A stretch of DNA of 14,063 nucleotides, taken from positions 1 to 14,063 of the forward strand of contig JAEZIE010000216.1 of assembly GCA_023416175.1 (NCBI GenBank). The letters run 5' to 3'. The position numbers and the translations under genes were made by a program. The notes under the pieces were generated by a model. The model was not told where the DNA came from and ran no database searches. It saw only the letters and a program-made list of their open reading frames with translations. The DNA comes from Bacillota bacterium. GTDB lineage: Bacteria > Bacillota > Clostridia > Christensenellales > CAG-138. Shown here piece by piece: positions 1-5,626 of this stretch; the first letter of the stretch is position 1, and the number at the start of each line of letters is the position of its first letter.

Positions 1-27
1 CTCTGTAACCTTTCGTACGCTCTGCAT
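1..27 (-). CDS. N-terminal fragment of an unidentified leftward protein (partial)
   Basis: Only the first nine codons lie inside the window, reading MQSVRKVTE from an ATG at 27-25. The start is supported by a strong Shine-Dalgarno (AGGAGGA, complement of 34-40) six bases upstream. Nothing can be said about function. A terminator for the next gene upstream (163-182) separates it from that gene, so it probably has its own promoter between about 45 and 155, which I could not place with confidence. Confidence 0.6.
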
Positions 28-100
28 GTCGTATCCTCCTGATTTATTAATAACCAACCTTTTCGTCATTCAAGCTATCACAAATATTTCTGATATACAA

Positions 101-121
101 GCAGGGGAATATCTCCCCTGC
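101..121. other. 8-bp hairpin in the leader of the left-edge gene
   Basis: GCAGGGGA (101-108) pairs perfectly with TCCCCTGC (114-121) around a 5-nt loop. No long T-run follows on either strand, so it is not a convincing intrinsic terminator. It lies about 75 bases upstream of the left-edge gene's start, so it could be a leader hairpin or an operator. Function unknown. Confidence 0.4.
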
Positions 122-157
122 CACTCATTCTATATGCTCATATGCCCATTGTGACAG

Positions 158-182
158 AAAAAACGCCGCGATATCGCGGCGT
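158..182 (-). terminator. Intrinsic terminator of the SDR gene
   Basis: On the minus strand a perfect palindrome (163-182, core CGCCGCGATATCGCGGCG) forms a GC-rich hairpin followed directly by six T residues (163-158). It lies about 48 bases past the stop codon of the leftward SDR gene and is the expected end of that transcript. Confidence 0.85.
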
Positions 183-229
183 AAGGCTGTAAAACAATCT
201 GAGGCTTTGCCCCCGTACCTTATCTGAGT

Positions 230-1258
230 TCACTGCATCTGCGGTCTGCGACGTTGTGATTGCCTGATCCATTGCACAATGTCAGAAAGCGTTTCCTTGA
301 GCGGACGCGTACTGTAGCCAAGCTCACGCGTGGCTTTTTCGTGCGAATAGGCTGCGTTCTGTGTAACGGTAAAGAGCGAATACCGCGTGAAGATCGGCGT
401 CTTGCGGAAAAGCTTATAATAGCACTCCATAAAAGGAACAATGGCCTGTGCGGCCCACAGAGGCAAATAGAGTTTGAGCCTCTTCTTCCCGGCGACCTCG
501 GAAAGCGTATCAAACAGCTCGCGAAGATCAATAAAGCGGTTAGAAAGAATATAGCATTCGCCGCCCCTGCCCTTTTCCGCCGCAAGTATAATACCGCGCG
601 CTACATCGCGGACATCAACAAAATCAAACCCGCCGTGTATGGCAGCGGGCAGCCGTCCGCGCACAAAGCTTGCAATAAGGTGCGCCATGTTGCCGGTGGG
701 TAACCCGCCGGGGCCAATGATGCCAGCCGGATGGACGGCGACTGCGTCCAAGCCCTGCTTTACGGCGTCCAGCACAATCTTTGTGGCGGCCGCCTTGGTC
801 TTGGCATAATGCCCCGAGACCGCATCCGGATCAAACAAGGTAATCTCTTTCATATCCTGGCCAAAGGGCAGCAGCGGGAGAGCATGAACGGAGCTTACAT
901 AGATAAGCCGCTTTGCGCGGTGCTTGATGCACGCATCCACAACGTTGGCCGTTCCACCCACATTGACGTCATAGACCCGCTGGTCCGCATGATCGGAAAT
1001 GGAAACAATGCCCGCACAATGGATGACGATGAACACAGCGGGACCGGCGCTTTCGAAGAGCCGGTCCAATGTTTTTCGCTCGCAGACATTGCCGGTATAC
1101 TGCGCCAGCAGCGCTTCGTTGCGCTCCACAAAAGGCAGGCAGCTTTCCCCGGGAAGCATGAATGCCCGCACCTCATTACCTTGATTTAAGAGTTCCCGGA
1201 CCACATGGCCGCCTAAGTGGCCCGCCGCCCCCGTAACGATATAAATCAGCTTTTCCAT
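230..1258 (-). CDS. NAD-dependent epimerase/dehydratase family protein (extended SDR)
   Basis: This 342-residue protein belongs to the extended short-chain dehydrogenase/reductase superfamily. The N-terminus reads IYIVTGAAGHLGG, with the nucleotide-binding GxxGxxG at residues 10-16. The active-site pair is Tyr151/Lys155 (YAKTK), preceded by an SSVH segment that carries the usual serine. The overall layout, a substrate-binding C-terminal half after an HPAGIIGPGG turn, resembles dihydroflavonol-4-reductase or 3-beta-HSD-like reductases. The likely reaction is NAD(P)-dependent oxidation or reduction of a sugar-nucleotide or small carbonyl/hydroxyl substrate in the cytoplasm; the substrate cannot be read from the sequence. 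I chose the ATG at 1258-1256 because AAGG lies six bases upstream and the Rossmann strand starts at once. An upstream in-frame ATG at 1306 has no ribosome site. It is divergent from a TetR-type regulator that probably controls it. Confidence 0.85.
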   Translation of the reverse strand: MEKLIYIVTGAAGHLGGHVVRELLNQGNEVRAFMLPGESCLPFVERNEALLAQYTGNVCERKTLDRLFESAGPAVFIVIHCAGIVSISDHADQRVYDVNVGGTANVVDACIKHRAKRLIYVSSVHALPLLPFGQDMKEITLFDPDAVSGHYAKTKAAATKIVLDAVKQGLDAVAVHPAGIIGPGGLPTGNMAHLIASFVRGRLPAAIHGGFDFVDVRDVARGIILAAEKGRGGECYILSNRFIDLRELFDTLSEVAGKKRLKLYLPLWAAQAIVPFMECYYKLFRKTPIFTRYSLFTVTQNAAYSHEKATRELGYSTRPLKETLSDIVQWIRQSQRRRPQMQ

Positions 1259-1310
1259 TGCCTTCCTTGCCTTTCCGCTGGTCACAGTTTCCAAAATATC
1301 GAACATGGTG

Positions 1311-1339
1311 TTGATTTATGCGCACAGTTATATTATGAT
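1311..1339 (+). promoter_or_regulatory. Sigma-A promoter for the TetR-type regulator
   Basis: TTGATT (1311-1316), a 17-bp spacer and TATGAT (1334-1339) make a good rightward sigma-A promoter. It would give a leader of about 120 nt before the regulator's ATG at 1468. It overlaps the leftward promoter and lies inside the 1310-1360 palindrome. Confidence 0.65.
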
Positions 1340-1359
1340 ATATTGTGTCGTATAATCAA
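1332..1359 (-). promoter_or_regulatory. Sigma-A promoter for the SDR gene
   Basis: On the minus strand TTGATT (1359-1354), a 16-bp spacer and CATAAT (1337-1332) form a promoter reading towards the SDR gene. Its -10 shares bases with the -10 of the opposing promoter. The predicted start, near 1325, gives a leader of about 65 nt to the ATG at 1258. Confidence 0.6.
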
Positions 1360-1467
1360 CAGACAGTTCAGTATCATTTGCACGTTAATGATCATATAAC
1401 GGCGAAGCTGTCTGTTACCTGCATGGCAGAAATTCAAACTTATTGTGAACGGGAAAAAGCAGGGCGT

Positions 1468-2037
1468 ATGAAGAAAGAAAAAGCGGACCGTAGGGTCAAG
1501 TACACCAAAATGGTGCTCCGGCAGAGCCTTTTGGAACTGCTGCAGGAACAGCCCATTACGAAATTAACGGTAACTGATCTTTGTGCCCGGGCGGACGTCA
1601 ACCGCAACACGTTTTATTCGCATTACGAAAGCCCGTTCGATCTGCTGATGCAGATCGAGGACGAGCTGTACGAAGAAATCATGCGTTCGGTGGAGCGCTC
1701 CCTGTCTACCCGGACGGTGAGTACCTTCCTGCTCGAGGTTTGCCAGTCCATCCAAGCAAACGGCGACCTATGCAGGATATTGATGTCCGAACACGGGGAC
1801 AAGGAATTTTTAAGGCGCATCATGCATGTTGCCCATGAATGGAGCATGACGCAGTGGAGCGCGCAGCCAAGCGATCTGGACAGGGAAGGCATGGAGCTTC
1901 TTTACGCGTTTGCGGCAAACGGCAGCATCGCCGTTATTGAAGGATGGATTAAGACGGGCATGCAAAAAAGCCCTCAGGAGATCGCCACGCTTATTGAAAA
2001 AATGACACACAGCGGCCAGCAGGCGTTTTTTTCATAA
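1468..2037 (+). CDS. TetR/AcrR family transcriptional regulator
   Basis: This 189-residue protein starts with a basic stretch (MKKEKADRRVKYTK) and a classical TetR helix-turn-helix at about residues 13-60: the segment LTVTDLCARADVNRNTFYSHY followed by ES-F-DLL is the family signature. The C-terminal helices (about 70-189) form a ligand/dimer domain of the type often found in DhaS-like TetR members; no ligand can be predicted. I chose the ATG at 1468 because the DNA-binding domain begins directly after it. The frame is open further upstream to 1345, but that extension overlaps the promoter and has no ribosome site. The site before 1468 (AGGG at 1461) is close and weak. It is divergent from the SDR gene, with which it shares a palindromic promoter region, so local repression of both genes is likely. 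No strong terminator follows it. Confidence 0.85.
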   Translation: MKKEKADRRVKYTKMVLRQSLLELLQEQPITKLTVTDLCARADVNRNTFYSHYESPFDLLMQIEDELYEEIMRSVERSLSTRTVSTFLLEVCQSIQANGDLCRILMSEHGDKEFLRRIMHVAHEWSMTQWSAQPSDLDREGMELLYAFAANGSIAVIEGWIKTGMQKSPQEIATLIEKMTHSGQQAFFS

Positions 2038-2058
2038 TCAATGGTTTTTGTATAACAC

Positions 2059-2087
2059 TTTACATTTCGCCTGCCCGCGCATCTAAC
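2059..2087 (+). promoter_or_regulatory. Possible promoter for the flavoprotein-GNAT pair
   Basis: TTTACA (2059-2064), a 17-bp spacer and TCTAAC (2082-2087) are a moderate sigma-A match in the 118-bp gap before the flavoprotein gene. The -10 is imperfect and other AT-rich sites lie nearby (2101-2135), so this is tentative. Confidence 0.3.
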
Positions 2088-2155
2088 CCTTGAGCACTCC
2101 TATTATATAGTTGAGAGAATGGTAATTTTTATAGTATCACTACAGGAGGTCCACC

Positions 2156-2779
2156 ATGAAAGTTCTGCTCATCAACGGCAGCCCACACAAGGAAGGATGT
2201 ACGTACACGGCTTTGACCGAGATTGCAAGCGAGCTTAGCCGGCTCAGCGTGGAAACGGAACTGTTCCACATCGGCACAAAACCGTTGAGCGGATGTACCG
2301 CGTGCGGCTATTGCAGAAAGACACAGGCGCTCCGATGCGTCTACCAAGATACCGTCAATGAGGCGATCACGAAAATGGAGCAGGCGGATGCGCTTGTGGT
2401 AGGCTCTCCCGTCCACTATGCCAGTGCCTGCGGGGCACTCACTTCCTTTCTGGACCGCATGTTTTACGCGAGCCGTGGCTTTGCCTTTAAACCGGGTGCT
2501 TCCATCGTCACTTGCCGCCGCGGCGGCGCTACGGCGGCATTCGATCAGTTGAACAAATACTTCCTCGCTTCTGGTATGCCGCTTGCCTCCTCGCAATATT
2601 GGAACATGGTGCACGGCAACACGCCGGAGGAAATTAAGCAGGACCTTGAGGGCCTGCAAACCATGCGCACGCTTGCAAGAAACCTCACCTGGCTGCTTCA
2701 ATGCATCGAGGCAGGAAAACTCCACGGCGTGCCGCTGCCCGAGATCGAGCCGCGGCAGACCACGAATTTTATCCGGTAG
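2156..2779 (+). CDS. Flavodoxin-fold NAD(P)H-dependent oxidoreductase with Isf-like cysteine cluster
   Basis: This 207-residue cytoplasmic flavoprotein belongs to the NADPH-dependent FMN reductase / iron-sulfur flavoprotein group. The N-terminal MKVLLINGSPHKEGCT is the FMN phosphate-binding loop after the first beta strand. ALVVGSPVHYASACG (about residues 80-95) is the second flavin-binding loop. Four cysteines lie between these loops at residues 47, 50, 53 and 61 (C-x2-C-x2-C-x7-C), close to the compact motif that binds a 4Fe-4S cluster in archaeal Isf. Cluster binding here is inferred. The electron acceptor is unknown; quinones, nitro compounds or azo compounds are possible for the family. 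The ATG is fixed by AGGAGG at 2144-2149, six bases upstream. An acetyltransferase gene starts six bases after its stop, so the two are probably co-transcribed. Confidence 0.85.
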   Translation: MKVLLINGSPHKEGCTYTALTEIASELSRLSVETELFHIGTKPLSGCTACGYCRKTQALRCVYQDTVNEAITKMEQADALVVGSPVHYASACGALTSFLDRMFYASRGFAFKPGASIVTCRRGGATAAFDQLNKYFLASGMPLASSQYWNMVHGNTPEEIKQDLEGLQTMRTLARNLTWLLQCIEAGKLHGVPLPEIEPRQTTNFIR

Positions 2780-2785
2780 CGCGAT

Positions 2786-3304
2786 ATGGCTTGGATATTG
2801 GAATCACAGCGGCTTCGGTTCCGCCGCATTGAGGAAGCGGATTTTTCGAACCTGTGCGGACTGCTGCAGGACAAAGAAGTGATGTACGCATGGGAGCATG
2901 GTTTCTCAGAGGAAGAGGTGCGGGGGTGGATGGAACGGACATTTGCCCGCTACCATGAGGACGGTTTTTCCCATTTCGCCGTGATCGAAAAGGAAGGCGG
3001 CGCGTTTGTCGGCGTGATGGGCCCTATCGTAGAGGTGGTGGAGGACGTCGCCTATACGGGGCTTGGCTATATCCTCAAAAAGCAATATTGGGGGAAAGGG
3101 TATGCGACAGAGGGTGCCAAAGCCTGCATGCAGTATGCCTTTACCGTTCTTAAAGCACAAAAGGTCATTGCGGAGATCCGCCCGGAAAACCTGCCTTCCC
3201 GCAGGGTGGCTGAACGGCTGGGCATGCGGGTGGAGCGGGAGTTTATCAAGCACTATCGCGGCAAGGAAATGCCGCATCTGATTTACAGCAAGACAAGGGA
3301 ATAA
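2786..3304 (+). CDS. GNAT family N-acetyltransferase (RimJ/RimL type)
   Basis: This 172-residue protein is of the Acetyltransf_3 (RimJ/RimL-like) class and would use acetyl-CoA to acetylate an amino group of a protein or small molecule. The opening ILESQRLRFRRIEEADF is typical of the family. The acetyl-CoA pyrophosphate-binding motif A is at about residues 99-112 (QYWGKGYATEGAK, a variant of Q/R-x-x-G-x-G/A). The later AEIRPENLPSRRVAERLGM is the family's N-x-x-S-x-x-x-x-E-x-x-G-F/M segment. Length is normal for the family. There are only six bases between the previous stop codon and this ATG, and no clear separate ribosome site, so translation is probably coupled to the flavoprotein gene. The substrate is not predictable; pairing with a redox flavoprotein would fit detoxification, but that is inference. 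Confidence 0.85.
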   Translation: MAWILESQRLRFRRIEEADFSNLCGLLQDKEVMYAWEHGFSEEEVRGWMERTFARYHEDGFSHFAVIEKEGGAFVGVMGPIVEVVEDVAYTGLGYILKKQYWGKGYATEGAKACMQYAFTVLKAQKVIAEIRPENLPSRRVAERLGMRVEREFIKHYRGKEMPHLIYSKTRE

Positions 3305-3316
3305 GTGAAGCGCAAA

Positions 3317-3340
3317 AAGGGCCGCAATATTGCGGCCCTT
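3317..3340 (-). terminator. Perfect 24-nt palindrome, terminator for leftward transcription
   Basis: AAGGGCCGCAAT and its exact complement form a 12-bp inverted repeat with no spacer (3317-3340). On the minus strand it is followed by a run of T residues (five counting the last two stem positions, 3318-3314), the arrangement of an intrinsic terminator for transcripts arriving from the right. On the plus strand no T-run follows. It could stop read-through from sulP or end a transcript from the structured region to its right. Confidence 0.6.
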
Positions 3341-3371
3341 CAGGCTGTCGATAAACTAACTTGGGGGTTTT

Positions 3372-3410
3372 ATCGGTATCGCGCTTTAGAGCGCCGACGA
3401 TCATTTTTTT
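3372..3410 (+). terminator. Rightward terminator of the flavoprotein-GNAT pair
   Basis: GCGCT (3381-3385) pairs with AGCGC (3390-3394) around TTAG. ATCG (3372-3375) with CGAT (3398-3401) extends the stem across an internal loop, and seven T residues follow (3404-3410). It sits about 70 bases past the GNAT stop codon. CGATAAA at 3349-3355 is complementary to TTTATCG at 3369-3375, so an upstream hairpin could compete for the base of this stem. Confidence 0.55.
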
Positions 3411-3660
3411 GCTTTGGAGGATCTACGTTCCCCCAACCCCCTTCCTAAAATTAGAGCCGTACTTAGGGGGGCGGGGAAGACATAGCCGAACGCCGCCTGT
3501 AGCGGATACAGTAAGGCGACGTCCCAGTGAGCAAGGGAGTATTAGAAGCGGCTTTACCGCGATGTAATACGACCATTACGAACTGTGAACCCTCCCGCTA
3601 TTAAATTAAATAATCTATCGTCGCCGCCGCAGGTGGCGATACCTTAAGAAAGCAAAACAT
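3411..3660. other. Hairpin-rich intergenic region, possible structured RNA or relic element
   Basis: No convincing gene is seen here. The stretch has a series of self-complementary segments. C-rich 3430-3448 pairs with G-rich 3463-3478, including CCTAA/TTAGG. CGCC (3491-3494) pairs with GGCG (3515-3518) and encloses CTGTA (3497-3501)/TACAG (3507-3511). GGGAG (3535-3539) pairs with CTCCC (3592-3596) and encloses two small hairpins: GCGG/CCGC (3548-3551 with 3557-3560) and GTAAT/ATTAC (3564-3568 with 3575-3579). TCGCC (3621-3625) pairs with GGCGA (3635-3639). The third group would make a three-way junction. It resembles no riboswitch, group I or II intron, or housekeeping RNA I know. It could be a structured RNA, a short mobile-repeat copy or decayed sequence; strand unknown. 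Confidence 0.4.
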
Positions 3661-3683
3661 ATATGATTATCTTTTCAGATGCA

Positions 3684-3705
3684 AAGAGCCGCGAATGCGG
3701 CTCTT
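3684..3705 (-). terminator. Hairpin terminator of the sulP gene
   Basis: AAGAGCCGC (3684-3692) pairs perfectly with GCGGCTCTT (3697-3705) around a 4-nt loop, 11 bases past the leftward sulP stop codon. On the minus strand the stem ends in TT followed by T, then mixed sequence. The T-tract is short but the position is right for sulP termination. Confidence 0.65.
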
Positions 3706-3716
3706 GGTTCCTGCTT

Positions 3717-5348
3717 CTATGCGGCGAGCTTTTCGAGCGCCTGATCCGTGCTCCAATAGAAGTGGTCTTCGCCGATCTGACCGATCAGCTCCAGCTTCTC
3801 GAATATCTCTTTTACAGGGGGCTGGAGACTTGCAAAATAGACCGCGGTGTTGTTCTCTGTAAGCCGCAGGCAGATTTCCTGCAAGGCCTGCACGCCGGAC
3901 ATGTCCGCAAGCGGCACGCCGCGCAGGGAGAATATGATCTGCTCCTTGCCGGAGAGCGTTTCCAGCGCGTCTTCCAGGCGTCGTGCGGAGCCAAAGTATA
4001 ATGGCCCTGTGATATAGACTACCCCAGTGCGGGAAAGTTTTTCGGTAAACGTGGCTTGCTTGGGGAGCTTGGCCGGAATGACATCGCTTACTGTCACCTG
4101 CATATTGGAAACCTTGATGACAAACGTCATCACCGAAAAGAGCACGCCAATGACGATAGCTATGGTCAAATCAAATACCACCGTGCAGGCCATGGTGATG
4201 AAGAACTGGAGGATGGCGCTGGTGATCCGCTTTTTGAATATCTCCTTGATGGCGTGCCATTCGTTCATACGCCAGGCCGTCATGATCAGCACGCCGGCAA
4301 GCGCGCAGAGCGGAATGGCGGACATAACGCTGCCCAAAGCAAACATGGAAAGCAGCAGGACGCCTGAATGGATGATACCGGTCAGCCGTGTCTGCCCGCC
4401 CGCTTTGATGGCGACGCTGGTGCGCGCAATGGCCGCCGTTGCCGGTACCCCGCCAAAGAACGGCAGCACCACGTTGCCGATGCCCTGGGCAATCAGTTCC
4501 TGAGAGGCGTTGAGCTTCTCATTTTTCATGCGCCCGGCACTAGCGCCGCAAAGAAGGCTTTCGATCATCCCCAGCGCCGCAATACTGATGGCGGGCATGA
4601 CAAGGCCCCTGAGTTCTTTCAACTGAATGGCGGAAAGCTCCAACCGTTCCCCCAGCAGCAGCGTGCGTGGGATTTCCCCCACGCTTGCGACGGGAAGGCG
4701 CAGGATAAGGTTCGCCCCGGTTGCCAGTATGATGGCAACGAGCGAGGCAGGGCAGACTTTGGCCCATTTCTTGGGATAGAACGCGATCAAGAGGATAACG
4801 GCAACGCCCAGGATGAGCGCGGCTGGGTTCAATGTTTGCGGCAGCGTAAAGTAGCTGACGACGCGCTCGATGGTCTCTTCCCCAGCGGATGTTAGGCCTG
4901 TCAGATTGTTGATCTGCCCCAACGCGATGATGATGGCGATGCCGGATGTAAAGCCGGTGATAACGGGCAGCGGAATAAAGGAAACGATATCCCCCAATTT
5001 GAACACGCCCGCGAGTATGAGCAGTATACCGGATAAGAGGCACGCCAGGAATACACCGTTTAGCCCATACTGCGCAACAAGGGACACCAAAATTGCAGTC
5101 ATGGCCCCGGTCGGCCCCGAAATCTGGTACGAAGCTCCGGAGAGCGAACCGATGACAAGCCCGGCAAGTATGGCGGTGACCAGGCCCGCTGCAGCGGAAG
5201 CGCCGCTGCCAACCCCAAAAGCCAAAGCAAGGGGCAGCGCGACCGCCGCCACAGTCACCCCAGCCAGCACATCTTTTCCCAAACACTTTGCGTTATAGCC
5301 TGCAAATTCCCTTTTCAGCATCCCGGTAAAACCCTGTAACAGCCGCAC
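3717..5348 (-). CDS. SulP family inorganic anion transporter with STAS domain
   Basis: This 543-residue integral membrane protein belongs to the SulP/SLC26 family, whose members move sulfate, bicarbonate or related anions. The N-terminal part (about residues 25-420) is a multi-span membrane domain. It has the family's early segment DVLAGVTVAAVALPLALAFG, then SGPTGAMTAILVSL, and the signature FGGVPATAAIARTSVAIKAGG at about 295-315. A cytoplasmic STAS domain follows (about 440-543), with the DMSG motif in a loop where anti-sigma-antagonist-like proteins carry a phosphorylatable serine. Length is typical. The start is a GTG at 5348-5346, chosen because AGGAGG (complement of 5359-5365) lies about 10 bases upstream; that spacing is slightly long. 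It is a single-gene unit with its own promoter and terminator, divergent from ftsK. The transported ion cannot be decided from sequence; no carbonic anhydrase gene is adjacent. Confidence 0.9.
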   Translation of the reverse strand: MRLLQGFTGMLKREFAGYNAKCLGKDVLAGVTVAAVALPLALAFGVGSGASAAAGLVTAILAGLVIGSLSGASYQISGPTGAMTAILVSLVAQYGLNGVFLACLLSGILLILAGVFKLGDIVSFIPLPVITGFTSGIAIIIALGQINNLTGLTSAGEETIERVVSYFTLPQTLNPAALILGVAVILLIAFYPKKWAKVCPASLVAIILATGANLILRLPVASVGEIPRTLLLGERLELSAIQLKELRGLVMPAISIAALGMIESLLCGASAGRMKNEKLNASQELIAQGIGNVVLPFFGGVPATAAIARTSVAIKAGGQTRLTGIIHSGVLLLSMFALGSVMSAIPLCALAGVLIMTAWRMNEWHAIKEIFKKRITSAILQFFITMACTVVFDLTIAIVIGVLFSVMTFVIKVSNMQVTVSDVIPAKLPKQATFTEKLSRTGVVYITGPLYFGSARRLEDALETLSGKEQIIFSLRGVPLADMSGVQALQEICLRLTENNTAVYFASLQPPVKEIFEKLELIGQIGEDHFYWSTDQALEKLAA

Positions 5349-5385
5349 GGCGAAATGATCCTCCTGCTTCCTGAAAAATCGACAT

Positions 5386-5431
5386 CATTCTGTGAATAGC
5401 ACACACTTTCGCCATTATAGCACACAGAATG
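5386..5431. promoter_or_regulatory. Inverted and direct repeats at the sulP promoter (candidate operator)
   Basis: CATTCTGTG (5386-5394) and CACAGAATG (5423-5431) are a perfect 9-bp inverted repeat. One arm is in the promoter spacer and the other is downstream of the likely transcription start. ATAGCACACA occurs twice in direct orientation, at 5396-5405 and 5417-5426, exactly 21 bp apart (two helical turns). The second copy overlaps the -10. This arrangement fits binding of a dimeric or cooperative repressor; the regulator is unknown. Confidence 0.5.
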
Positions 5432-5441
5432 TATTCGTCAA
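5414..5441 (-). promoter_or_regulatory. Sigma-A promoter of sulP
   Basis: On the minus strand TTGACG (5441-5436), a 16-bp spacer and TATAAT (5419-5414) form a near-consensus promoter about 65 bases upstream of the GTG start. It overlaps the inverted and direct repeats at 5386-5431. Confidence 0.8.
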
Positions 5442-5531
5442 TTTCGCATACGGCGGATTGGGCGGAGTCTCATATAAATTTCTGTCTCTGGGCAGGATGC
5501 CCCTGTTAAAAATAGCTTACACCGCCTGCGT

Positions 5532-5560
5532 TTGCACGCCGCTTTTGAATGCGGTATAAT
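5532..5560 (+). promoter_or_regulatory. Sigma-A promoter of the ftsK-rimO-pgsA operon
   Basis: TTGCAC (5532-5537), a 17-bp spacer and a consensus TATAAT (5555-5560) form a strong rightward promoter. The predicted start near 5567 lies about 60 bases before the TTG start codon of ftsK. It also rules out an ftsK start at 5549. Confidence 0.85.
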
Positions 5561-5614
5561 AAGTTGAGTTTTTATGCGCGGCAAGACTTGCCGCAACAAT
5601 GCTGTTCACTATAT

Positions 5615-5620
5615 GGAGGT
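5615..5620 (+). promoter_or_regulatory. Ribosome binding site that sets a TTG start for ftsK
   Basis: GGAGGT is followed by a six-base spacer and TTG at 5627. It is the only good site near the beginning of the conserved protein, and no ATG or GTG lies at a fitting distance from it in frame. Confidence 0.75.
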
Positions 5621-5626
5621 GCGGCT

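Larger units (their letters stand above)
1310..1360. promoter_or_regulatory. Interrupted palindrome, candidate TetR-family operator
   Basis: Outer arms GTTGATT (1310-1316) and AATCAAC (1354-1360) are perfect inverted repeats centred on base 1335. Inner arms CACA (1323-1326 region) and TGTG (1344-1347 region) share the same centre. The outer arms contain the two opposing -35 elements. A dimeric regulator bound here would block both promoters, which suggests autoregulation plus control of the SDR gene by the adjacent TetR-type protein. The sequence symmetry is seen; the binding is inferred. Part of the symmetry may simply reflect two facing promoters. Confidence 0.5.

Noticed and set aside
260..1189. 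Long open frames on the plus strand opposite the SDR gene (about 147 and 152 codons)
   Set aside because: They are antisense to a well-supported SDR coding frame, have no ribosome sites and give compositionally odd proteins without recognisable domains.
1345..1467. Upstream extension of the TetR-type regulator by 41 codons
   Set aside because: It begins inside the palindromic promoter, lacks a ribosome site and would put non-family sequence before the DNA-binding domain.
3451..3480. GAGCCGTAC-like string reminiscent of group II intron domain V
   Set aside because: The required partner strand and catalytic bulge of domain V are absent, and no reverse transcriptase or other intron domain is nearby.
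3545..3562. GCGG-CTTTA-CCGCG resembling part of a T-box antiterminator
   Set aside because: The conserved T-box sequence is not matched, there is no specifier stem, and no aminoacyl-tRNA synthetase or amino-acid gene follows.
3361..3567. 68-codon plus-strand frame starting TTG in the hairpin-rich region, and a 46-codon minus-strand open stretch at about 3401-3541
   Set aside because: No ribosome site fits either, both run through strong hairpins, and neither shows a domain. I kept the region as non-coding but unexplained.
4540..5286. 248-codon minus-strand frame inside sulP, and plus-strand frames up to 175 codons opposite it
   Set aside because: The sulP frame has clear family motifs throughout; the others are out-of-frame shadows of its GC-biased codons.
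5549..5626. Upstream ATG extension of ftsK by 26 codons
   Set aside because: The ATG lies within the promoter spacer upstream of the -10, so it would not be transcribed from the strong promoter. The ribosome site at 5615 points to TTG 5627.
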